From positions 1 through 10,626 of the forward strand of contig CAJIYV010000022.1 in assembly GCA_905181745.1 (NCBI GenBank): DNA of 10,626 nt, read 5' to 3'. The position numbers were made by a program, and so were the translations under genes. The notes under the pieces were generated by a model that was not told where the DNA came from, ran no database searches, and worked only from the letters and a program-made list of their open reading frames with translations. Source of the DNA: an uncultured Actinomycetes bacterium (GTDB taxonomy: Bacteria > Actinomycetota > Actinomycetes > S36-B12). Of the stretch, positions 5,856-10,626 are shown piece after piece (the stretch's first letter is position 1; each line of letters begins with the position of its first letter).

Positions 5856-5988
5856 GTGTGGTGGGAGAGCCAATCCAGCCCGCCAAGGCTGGTCTTCGGC
5901 CCCGTGGCCGAAGGTGTCGTCCGGATCTGCTGATCCGGGGTCGGGTTCTCCCTGTACTTGGTGTTCGAGTTGTCTCTCCCGGTAACAC
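5856..5988 (-). ncRNA. Candidate structured leader RNA upstream of rpsM
   Basis: Three perfect stem-loops lie in a row in the gap before rpsM. CCAGCC/GGCTGG (5875-5892) has a 6-bp stem and 6-nt loop. CTTCGGCC/GGCCGAAG (5894-5913) has an 8-bp stem and 4-nt loop. CCGGATC/GATCCGG (5921-5938) has a 7-bp stem and 4-nt loop. All three are enclosed by GGGAGAG (5863-5869) paired with CTCTCCC (5974-5980), which is extended by GTGT (5856-5859) with ACAC (5985-5988). A multi-branched fold follows. In E. coli, S4 binds a structured rpsM leader to repress this operon, so the position suggests a regulatory leader. I do not recognise the structure as a named family. It could also be a small palindromic repeat insertion. 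Confidence 0.5.
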
Positions 5989-6000
5989 CCCAGTGCTTTT

Positions 6001-6018
6001 AGGCTATTGAGCCTTTTT
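6001..6018 (+). terminator. Weak terminator-like hairpin on the antisense strand at the rpmJ stop
   Basis: AGGCT (6001-6005) and AGCCT (6010-6014) form a 5-bp stem with a 4-nt loop, followed on the plus strand by a run of five T. It overlaps the rpmJ stop codon. The orientation would stop only antisense transcription, because on the rpmJ strand the hairpin is followed by A residues. No plus-strand gene is seen, so its relevance is doubtful. Confidence 0.2.
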
Positions 6019-6130
6019 AGCCCTGGCGTTGCTTATGACGAACATTTTCGCAAATCACCATCACACGACCGTGGCGACGAATGACTTTACATTTGTCGCA
6101 GATCTTTTTGACGCTGGGTTGCACCTTCAT
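6017..6130 (-). CDS. rpmJ: Large-subunit ribosomal protein L36, zinc-ribbon form
   Basis: The smallest 50S protein, 37 residues. The reverse strand from the ATG at 6128-6130 reads MKVQPSVKKICDKCKVIRRH and ends with CENVRHKQRQG then TAA. The zinc ligands C11, C14, C27 and H32 are all present, so this is the metal-binding (C+) form. The sequence is close to other actinobacterial L36 proteins. It follows infA by 36 bp, as expected. The transcript then enters the structured 194-bp gap before rpsM. It is too short for many gene finders but is unambiguous. Confidence 0.97.
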   Translation of the reverse strand: MKVQPSVKKICDKCKVIRRHGRVMVICENVRHKQRQG

Positions 6131-6166
6131 GGTTACTCTTTCTCGAGTTTCTATTGAAAACGGTTG

Positions 6167-6388
6167 TTACTTGTAACGATAAACAATTCGGCCGCGGGTG
6201 AGGTCATAGGGTGACAGCTCAACCACAACGCGATCGTCCGGAAGAATTCGGATGTAGTGCATCCGCATTTTTCCACTAATGTGGGCGAGCACCTTGTGCC
6301 CGTTATCTAGCTCAACCCGAAACATTGCATTTGGCAGAGATTCGGTGATCAAGCCCTCAAGCTCGATCGCGCCCTCTTTTTTAGCCAT
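6167..6388 (-). CDS. infA: Translation initiation factor IF-1
   Basis: IF-1 is a single OB-fold protein that occupies the ribosomal A site during initiation. The 73-residue sequence begins MAKKEGAIELEGLITESLPN, includes MFRVELDNGHKVLAHISGKM and IRILPDDRVVVELSPYDLT, and ends RGRIVYRYK, a full match to the family in length and motif. A GGAG lies just before the ATG at 6386-6388, with a GGGAAG a little further up. It is preceded by 281 bp without a gene, so it probably starts a transcript. Confidence 0.98.
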   Translation of the reverse strand: MAKKEGAIELEGLITESLPNAMFRVELDNGHKVLAHISGKMRMHYIRILPDDRVVVELSPYDLTRGRIVYRYK

Positions 6389-6669
6389 CTACTCCGCTTC
6401 CCTATGATTGCAGCCAGAAGTGATCACCACTTCAGCCGTCAGAGTCTACGCAAGGGCCCAGCCGGCCCGAGCGTTGGGGTCAATTGCCCTATGGGTTGGC
6501 GATCCTGCGCGAAATTGCGCCAAATATACCTATTTGACACTCGCCCCGCCCCGCCCCAGACCGACCAGAACCAATTGCCACCATTTTCACCTGGAAAAAT
6601 TTTGGTGAGTGAGCCGGATTCGATTTCCCCCGATATTTCCCTGCGCAATGATGGCGCATTTAACTTGAG
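6389..6669 (-). promoter_or_regulatory. Non-coding region upstream of infA, probable promoter/leader
   Basis: This stretch has no convincing gene. On the minus strand it contains TATATT (6523-6528), five of six matches to the -10 consensus but without a good -35, and TAGACT (6443-6448), an alternative -10, 54 nt before infA. Upstream of TATATT the minus strand has three GGGG runs separated by single C bases (6544-6557). Inverted repeats are GAAGTG/CACTTC (6417-6433), GGGCC/GGCCC (6454-6468) and TGCGC/GCGCA (about 6643-6659). I infer a promoter for infA-rpmJ here, but cannot fix the start point. Confidence 0.4.
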
Positions 6670-6673
6670 TTAA
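6660..6673. repeat. Inverted repeat overlapping the map stop codon
   Basis: TTAACT (6660-6665) and AGTTAA (6668-6673) form a perfect 6-bp inverted repeat with a 2-nt centre containing the map TAA. The arms are A+T-rich and lack a T-tract, so it is a poor terminator. It could be a protein-binding palindrome at the start of the infA upstream region, or chance. Confidence 0.25.
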
Positions 6674-7443
6674 CGGATGGTAAGAATTTGCGGACCCGAT
6701 TCGGTGATCGCGATGGTGTGCTCCCAATGGGATGCCCAATTGCGATCCGTTGTTACCACCGTCCAATTATCCTCCAAGGTAACAACCTCAGGGGATCCGA
6801 TCGTGATCATTGGTTCGAGGGCCAAGACCATGCCCACTTTAAGCTCAATCCCATCCCCTGCTCGGCCGTAATTCGGGACCGGAGGGTACATATGCATTTC
6901 GGTGCCAATTCCGTGACCGACGTAGTCCTCAACGATGCCGTAATTACCGGCATTTCGAATCACCGTCTGAATTGCGTTACCAATATCTCCCATGCGGTTA
7001 CCTGCCACTGTGGCTTTGATTCCAGCGTCAAGTGCAGCTCGTGTTACATCGGAAAGTTTTTGAATCGTTGGCTGCGGGTTCGTTGATGCGATTATCGAAA
7101 TTGCGGCATCCCCATGCCACCCTTCCACAATTGCACCACAGTCAATTGAGATCAAATCACCCTCGGCAATCACTTTGTCACCGGGTATTCCGTGCACGAC
7201 TTCTTCGTTTATAGAGGTACAGATCACGGCTGGGAAGCCGTAGTAGCCGAGAAATGACGGCGTCGCACCGGAACTGAATATGCACTCGCGGGCGATGACG
7301 TCGAGCTCGCCGGTGGTAATTCCCGGAGTTACATTGATCCGCAACGTTTCCAAAGTCTCGGCGACCACCTTGCCGGCGATGCGCATACATTCGATTTGCT
7401 CGGGCGTCTTAAGTTGAACTCGCTCTTTTTTACGAAACCCCAT
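6670..7443 (-). CDS. map: Type I methionine aminopeptidase
   Basis: Map removes the N-terminal methionine from new proteins in the cytosol with two divalent metals. The 257-residue protein has the pita-bread fold and all five ligands: D101 (SIDCGA), D112 (WHGDAA), H177 (VGHGIG), E210 (ALEPM) and E241 (HWEHT). The substrate-side H84 (VVHGIPG) is also present. The length matches a type Ia enzyme without the N-terminal zinc-finger extension of some actinobacterial paralogues. The ATG at 7441-7443 is 8 bp past the adk stop without a visible Shine-Dalgarno, so translation is probably coupled to adk. The adk-map-infA order is typical of actinobacteria and Firmicutes. Confidence 0.97.
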   Translation of the reverse strand: MGFRKKERVQLKTPEQIECMRIAGKVVAETLETLRINVTPGITTGELDVIARECIFSSGATPSFLGYYGFPAVICTSINEEVVHGIPGDKVIAEGDLISIDCGAIVEGWHGDAAISIIASTNPQPTIQKLSDVTRAALDAGIKATVAGNRMGDIGNAIQTVIRNAGNYGIVEDYVGHGIGTEMHMYPPVPNYGRAGDGIELKVGMVLALEPMITIGSPEVVTLEDNWTVVTTDRNWASHWEHTIAITESGPQILTIR

Positions 7444-7451
7444 GTTGTCGC

Positions 7452-8015
7452 TTAGGCATTAACCGTTGACAGGATCGCACTTGTGACAGCATCAATATCG
7501 CCCAGACCATCAACTTGTACAAGCAGCCCACGATCTTGATACACCTCAACCAGGGAAACGGTTTGTTCCGCATAAACCTCAAGCCGGCGCCTTAATACTT
7601 CCTCAGTGTCGTCAGTGCGGCCTTGCTCGGCGGAACGTTTTACCAGACGGGCAACAACCACGTCCACATCTACTGTCAATTCAATGACGTGATCAATTTT
7701 CGATTTCTCTACACTGAGCATTGCATCAAGCTCCACCACTTGCTCAACTGTTCGCGGGTAGCCATCGAGAATGAAGCCCTGTCGGGCGTCCTCATGGGTT
7801 AAGCGATCGCGGACCATCTCGTTAGTGACGCCATCAGGTACGTACTCACCAGCGTCCATGTAGGACTGGGCTTCGATTCCTAGCGGAGTGCCCGCACTGA
7901 CATTGGCGCGGAAAATATCTCCCGTTGAAATATGAGGGATGCCCAGTTGTGTAGACAGCAGAGCCGCCTGAGTCCCTTTACCCGCACCCGGTGGGCCCAT
8001 GAAAACTATGCGCAT
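7452..8015 (-). CDS. adk: Adenylate kinase, short LID form
   Basis: Adk interconverts ATP plus AMP and two ADP. The 187-residue protein begins MRIVFMGPPGAGKGTQAALL, with the P-loop at residues 7-15. HISTGDIFRANV binds AMP, and FILDGYPRT (81-89) carries the conserved DGYPR. GRTDDTEEVLRRRL (132-145) has the LID-side Arg-Thr-Asp-Asp. There is no 27-residue LID insertion and no zinc cysteines, so it is the short type common in actinobacteria. The ATG at 8013-8015 lacks a Shine-Dalgarno, but a TATGAT box ends 8 nt upstream, which hints at a leaderless mRNA. It is 47 bp after secY and 8 bp before map. Confidence 0.97.
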   Translation of the reverse strand: MRIVFMGPPGAGKGTQAALLSTQLGIPHISTGDIFRANVSAGTPLGIEAQSYMDAGEYVPDGVTNEMVRDRLTHEDARQGFILDGYPRTVEQVVELDAMLSVEKSKIDHVIELTVDVDVVVARLVKRSAEQGRTDDTEEVLRRRLEVYAEQTVSLVEVYQDRGLLVQVDGLGDIDAVTSAILSTVNA

Positions 8016-8023
8016 ACGACCAA

Positions 8024-8029
8024 ATCATA
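8024..8029 (-). promoter_or_regulatory. Candidate -10 element for a leaderless adk transcript
   Basis: TATGAT on the minus strand matches the -10 consensus at five of six bases. It ends 8 nt before the adk ATG, so transcription would begin at or next to the A of the start codon. No Shine-Dalgarno precedes adk, which fits. The best -35 at a 17-nt spacing, TGGCTC, is weak. The element lies in the 47-bp secY-adk gap. Confidence 0.45.
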
Positions 8030-8062
8030 GTGGAGCGCTGACCCTAGAGCCAGCCCACTTCC

Positions 8063-9361
8063 CTACTTAAGAAATCCCTCATAATTACGTTGCTGCAATT
8101 GGGCTTGAATCTGCTTGACCGTGTCAAGTCCAACGCCCACCATGATTAGTAGCGAAGTGCCACCGAAGATGAACTGCGTTGATACACCCAAGAAATCGAA
8201 TGCAAACACCGGCACAATTGCGATCATGCCTAGATACAGCGAACCCGGAGCAGTCAATCGAGTAAGAACGTAGTCCAGATACTCAGCGGTGGGACGACCA
8301 GCCCGGATACCAGGAATGAAGCCACCATACTTCTTCATATTGTCGGCAACCTCGGTTGGATTAAAGGTAATCGAGACGTAGAAGTAGCAGAAGAACACAA
8401 TTAATAAGAAGTAGGTTGCCAAATAGACGCTTCCACTTCCTGTTCCGTAATTCTGCTGCAGCCACTGTGCCCAACCGGATTGGCTTCCCGAAAGCTGAAC
8501 AAACAGGGTTGGCAGGAACAGTAGAGACGAGGCGAAAATGACTGGGATAACACCAGCCATGTTGACCTTGAGCGGGATGTACGTAGAGGTTCCGCCATAC
8601 ATTCGCCTGCCCACCATGCGCTTTGCATACTGCACGGGAATCCGACGCTGCGCTTGCTCGACAAACACAACAAAGGTAATTACGAGTAGGCCGACAAGTA
8701 GCGTGATGGTGAAAGTAAATGCCCCACGACTACTGAGAATATTGACGAACTGGGCGGGAATGACCGCAATGATTGAGGTGAAGATCAGCACGGACATGCC
8801 GTTACCCACCCCGCGTTCGGTGATCAACTCACCAAACCACATAACGATGGCCGTTCCCGCAGTCATGACGGTGATCATGACGAGCATCACCCAAATGGCT
8901 TGGTTAGGAATAATTTCTTCATTACAGCCTTGGAACAGGGATCCGGGCGATCGAGCCAAAGAAAGAATCGCCGTTGACTGCAAGATCGCAAGTCCGATGG
9001 TGACGAAGCGGGTGTACTGGGTGATCTTTGCTTGTCCGGCGTTGCCGTCAGCTTTGAGCATTTCCAATCGAGGGATAACCACCGTGAGCAATTGCAAAAT
9101 GATGCTGGCTGTGATGTAAGGCATGATGCCGAGAGCGAAAACTGAAAGTTGGAGGAGTGCTCCACCACTAAAGAGGTTGATCAGCGCGTAAACAGAGTTG
9201 TCTTGCACAACGTCGATGCACCGCTGGATCGCCGAGTAGTCAACGCCGGGGGTCGGCAAGACCGAACCTAGACGATAGACCGCGAGCAACCCAAGAGTGA
9301 ACAGAATCTTCTTGCGAAGATCCGGTGTACGCAGGGCATCCCTGAACGCACTGATGTGCAT
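8063..9361 (-). CDS. secY: Protein translocase channel subunit SecY
   Basis: SecY forms the membrane channel for secreted and inserted proteins with SecE and SecG. The 432-residue protein has about ten membrane segments. The first starts near residue 18. The plug region and second helix are at residues 60-92 (LINLFSGGALLQLSVFALGI). ITERGVGNGMSVLIF follows at 180-194. The large cytosolic loop KKYGGFIPGIRAGRPTAEYL (343-362) contains R356, the conserved arginine needed for SecA-driven translocation. The C-terminus ends QQRNYEGFLK, typical. AGGAGG lies just before the ATG at 9359-9361. It is 12 bp after rplO in the normal spc-operon order. Confidence 0.98.
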   Translation of the reverse strand: MHISAFRDALRTPDLRKKILFTLGLLAVYRLGSVLPTPGVDYSAIQRCIDVVQDNSVYALINLFSGGALLQLSVFALGIMPYITASIILQLLTVVIPRLEMLKADGNAGQAKITQYTRFVTIGLAILQSTAILSLARSPGSLFQGCNEEIIPNQAIWVMLVMITVMTAGTAIVMWFGELITERGVGNGMSVLIFTSIIAVIPAQFVNILSSRGAFTFTITLLVGLLVITFVVFVEQAQRRIPVQYAKRMVGRRMYGGTSTYIPLKVNMAGVIPVIFASSLLFLPTLFVQLSGSQSGWAQWLQQNYGTGSGSVYLATYFLLIVFFCYFYVSITFNPTEVADNMKKYGGFIPGIRAGRPTAEYLDYVLTRLTAPGSLYLGMIAIVPVFAFDFLGVSTQFIFGGTSLLIMVGVGLDTVKQIQAQLQQRNYEGFLK

Positions 9362-9373
9362 TTCGCCTCCTGC

Positions 9374-9814
9374 TTAAAGTTCGGTTACTGACCCACCCGC
9401 GGCAACGATCTTGTCACGAGCAGCGCCAGAGAATTTATCTGCACTCACATTAACCTTGACTGAAATATCGCCCAGCCCCAGTACCTTGACCAGCTCGCCC
9501 TTGCGGACAGCGCCAGAAGCTACCAAATCAGCGACACCAATGGTGCCACCTTCAGGGAACAATTTTTCAATCGCGGCTACGTTAACAACCTGGTAGACCT
9601 TAGTATTCGGGCTGGTGAAGCCTTTGAGCTTGGGCAGGCGCATGTGAAGTGGCATTTGCCCACCCTCAAAGCCAGCCTTCACCTGGTAACGAGCCTTCGT
9701 ACCCTTAGTTCCACGGCCTGCAGTCTTACCCTTGGATCCCTCGCCGCGACCCTTACGAGTCTTGGTTGTCTTAGCGCCCGGAGCCGGGCGTAGGTGATGA
9801 ACTTTAAGCGTCAT
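9374..9814 (-). CDS. rplO: Large-subunit ribosomal protein L15
   Basis: L15 is a late-assembling 50S protein with a long basic N-terminal arm. The 146-residue protein starts MTLKVHHLRPAPGAKTTKTR, followed by the Gly/Lys-rich GRGEGSKGKTAGRGTKGTKA arm, the GFEGGQMPLHMRLPKLKGF motif (48-66), and a globular C-terminal part ending with SADKFSGAARDKIVAAGGSV and TEL. The length is normal. The ATG at 9812-9814 is only 2 bp past the rpmD stop and uses a GGAGG inside the rpmD end, so the two are translationally linked. Confidence 0.98.
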   Translation of the reverse strand: MTLKVHHLRPAPGAKTTKTRKGRGEGSKGKTAGRGTKGTKARYQVKAGFEGGQMPLHMRLPKLKGFTSPNTKVYQVVNVAAIEKLFPEGGTIGVADLVASGAVRKGELVKVLGLGDISVKVNVSADKFSGAARDKIVAAGGSVTEL

Positions 9815-9816
9815 AA

Positions 9817-9999
9817 TTATTTGACCTCCTCGACAACGACCAGGTGCGAGACGGTGTTTACCATTCCGCGGAACTCTGGGCGGTCTTCTTTAACCACGGT
9901 GTGACCGATTCGCTTTAAGCCGAGTGAACGCAAGGTGTTGCGCTGAGTACTCGTGCCGCCAATCTCCGACTTTATCTGAGTGACTTTAATCGACGCCAT
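9817..9999 (-). CDS. rpmD: Large-subunit ribosomal protein L30
   Basis: A 60-residue 50S protein. MASIKVTQIKSEIGG, QRNTLRSLGLKRIGHTVVKE and the closing VNTVSHLVVVEEVK are standard L30. The ATG (9997-9999) shares its last base position with the rpsE stop in a TAATG overlap, showing tight translational coupling. Its own stop is 2 bp before rplO. Confidence 0.98.
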   Translation of the reverse strand: MASIKVTQIKSEIGGTSTQRNTLRSLGLKRIGHTVVKEDRPEFRGMVNTVSHLVVVEEVK

Positions 10000-10592
10000 T
10001 ACGCACCCGCCCCTGCCGCGCGAGCCCGCAGCAATGCTGCCGGTGCGACATCTTCTAGAGGTAGTCCACGGCGAGCCGCAACTGCTTCTGGGGACTCAAG
10101 CCCGCGAAGAGCGGCGACTGTTGCATGAACAACGTTGATGGCATTGTCAGATCCCAGTGACTTGCTCAGGATGTCGCGGATACCAGCGCACTCCAACACT
10201 GCACGCACCGGGCCACCAGCGATAACGCCTGTACCAGGTGCCGCTGGGCGCAGCATGACTACGCCGGCAGCAGCTTCACCCTTGATTGGGTGGGGGATTG
10301 TTCCTTGGATGCGGGGAACTTTGAAAAAACTTCTCTTGGCTTCTTCAACACCCTTAGCAATCGCTGCAGGAACTTCCTTCGCTTTGCCATAGCCAACACC
10401 AACGTTTCCGTCACCGTCACCAACGATCACAAGGGCCGTGAAGCTAAAGCGACGACCGCCCTTTACCACCTTAGAAACGCGGTTAATAGCAACTACGCGC
10501 TCAAGTAAATTTGACTTCTCCTCGCGAGGGCCTCGATCTTTACGATCTCGACGCTCGCCTCCGCCACCAGTGCGGCGCGACGTATCAGACAT
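9999..10592 (-). CDS. rpsE: Small-subunit ribosomal protein S5
   Basis: S5 is a 30S protein important for decoding fidelity and mRNA unwinding. The 197-residue protein has a flexible charged N-terminus (MSDTSRRTGGGGERRDRKDR). The double-stranded-RNA-binding fold includes RVSKVVKGGRRFSFTALVIV and GNVGVGYGKAKEVPAAIAKG. The C-terminal domain shows AAAGVVMLRPAAPGTGVIAG and GPVRAVLECAGIRDILSKSL. The Ala/Arg-rich tail ends RARAAGAGA. A GAAGAGG precedes the ATG at 10590-10592. It overlaps rpmD by one base and follows rplR by 24 bp. Confidence 0.98.
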   Translation of the reverse strand: MSDTSRRTGGGGERRDRKDRGPREEKSNLLERVVAINRVSKVVKGGRRFSFTALVIVGDGDGNVGVGYGKAKEVPAAIAKGVEEAKRSFFKVPRIQGTIPHPIKGEAAAGVVMLRPAAPGTGVIAGGPVRAVLECAGIRDILSKSLGSDNAINVVHATVAALRGLESPEAVAARRGLPLEDVAPAALLRARAAGAGA

Positions 10593-10616
10593 TATTACCT
10601 CTTCCCGATCGAAAAA

Positions 10617-10626
10617 TTAGAAGTTG
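10617..10626 (-). CDS. rplR: Ribosomal protein L18, last two codons only
   Basis: The minus strand enters with C-AAC-TTC-TAA, giving Asn-Phe-stop. L18 commonly ends in Asn-Phe, and rplR normally lies directly before rpsE in this operon. With only two sense codons visible, the call depends on gene order. Confidence 0.55.

Noticed and set aside
5483..6010. Plus-strand and minus-strand frames crossing the rpsM leader (for example 5704-5988 and 5816-6010)
   Set aside because: Their Arg/Pro/Gly-rich translations come from the palindromes, they overlap rpsM, and they lack ribosome binding sites.
5823..6016. Reading the palindrome cluster as a CRISPR array or integron-like site
   Set aside because: The three hairpins differ in sequence, there are no direct repeats with spacers, and no cas or integrase gene is near.
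6534..6539. Perfect TTGACA on the plus strand, a possible -35 box
   Set aside because: At 16-18 nt downstream there is only C-rich sequence and no -10 box, and no plus-strand gene follows.
6404..6673. Plus-strand frames of 66 and 89 codons and a minus-strand frame of 69 codons in the infA upstream region
   Set aside because: They have no ribosome binding sites, low-complexity Pro/Arg-rich content, mutual overlap and no recognisable domain.
8538..9119. Long plus-strand frame (193 codons) opposite secY
   Set aside because: It is fully antisense to an unmistakable secY; the Met/Thr/Ser-rich translation is a codon-bias shadow.

Overview
The window is a slice of the bacterial spc/alpha ribosomal-protein region. 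Every credible gene lies on the minus strand, so transcription runs from high to low coordinates: rplR (last two codons), rpsE, rpmD, rplO, secY, adk, map, infA, rpmJ, rpsM, rpsK, rpsD, rpoA, rplQ, truA, a cupin gene, a DEDDh exonuclease gene, and rplM (cut by the window start). The gene order, the actinobacterial-looking RpoA and L36, and the long acidic tail on L17 point to an Actinomycetota member. By eye the base composition is near half G+C, and the S4 protein keeps a four-cysteine zinc motif. This suggests a moderate-GC lineage rather than a typical high-GC soil actinomycete. I cannot place it more precisely.

Layout. Positions 10626-8063 hold rplR-rpsE-rpmD-rplO-secY, packed with gaps of 24 bp or less and one TAATG stop/start overlap (rpsE/rpmD). 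After a 47-bp gap with a promoter-like -10 box come adk and map, 8 bp apart. A 280-bp non-coding stretch then precedes infA-rpmJ. A further 194-bp gap, rich in inverted repeats, precedes rpsM-rpsK-rpsD-rpoA-rplQ-truA, the alpha-operon equivalent. Positions 1-1710 hold a small cupin gene, a 3'-5' exonuclease gene and rplM, with a 190-bp leader before rplM.

The genes jointly make ribosomal subunits (S4, S5, S11, S13, L13, L15, L17, L18, L30, L36), the initiation factor IF-1, the RNA polymerase alpha subunit and the SecY translocon channel. They also supply N-terminal methionine removal (Map), adenylate balance (Adk) and tRNA pseudouridylation (TruA).

The proteins are ordinary; the non-coding and start-site detail is more interesting. 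(1) The rpsM leader holds three consecutive perfect hairpins inside a closing inverted repeat, a possible regulatory RNA upstream of the operon that encodes S4. (2) truA has no ATG, GTG or TTG start upstream of its conserved N-terminus. The best start is CTG, served by an AAGGAG that overlaps the end of rplQ, and a 10-bp perfect inverted repeat lies inside the resulting coding sequence. (3) adk has no visible Shine-Dalgarno but a TATGAT box 8 nt before its ATG, as expected for a leaderless mRNA. (4) rpoA starts with GTG, 7 nt downstream of an out-of-frame ATG. No mobile element, CRISPR array, tRNA or rRNA was seen.
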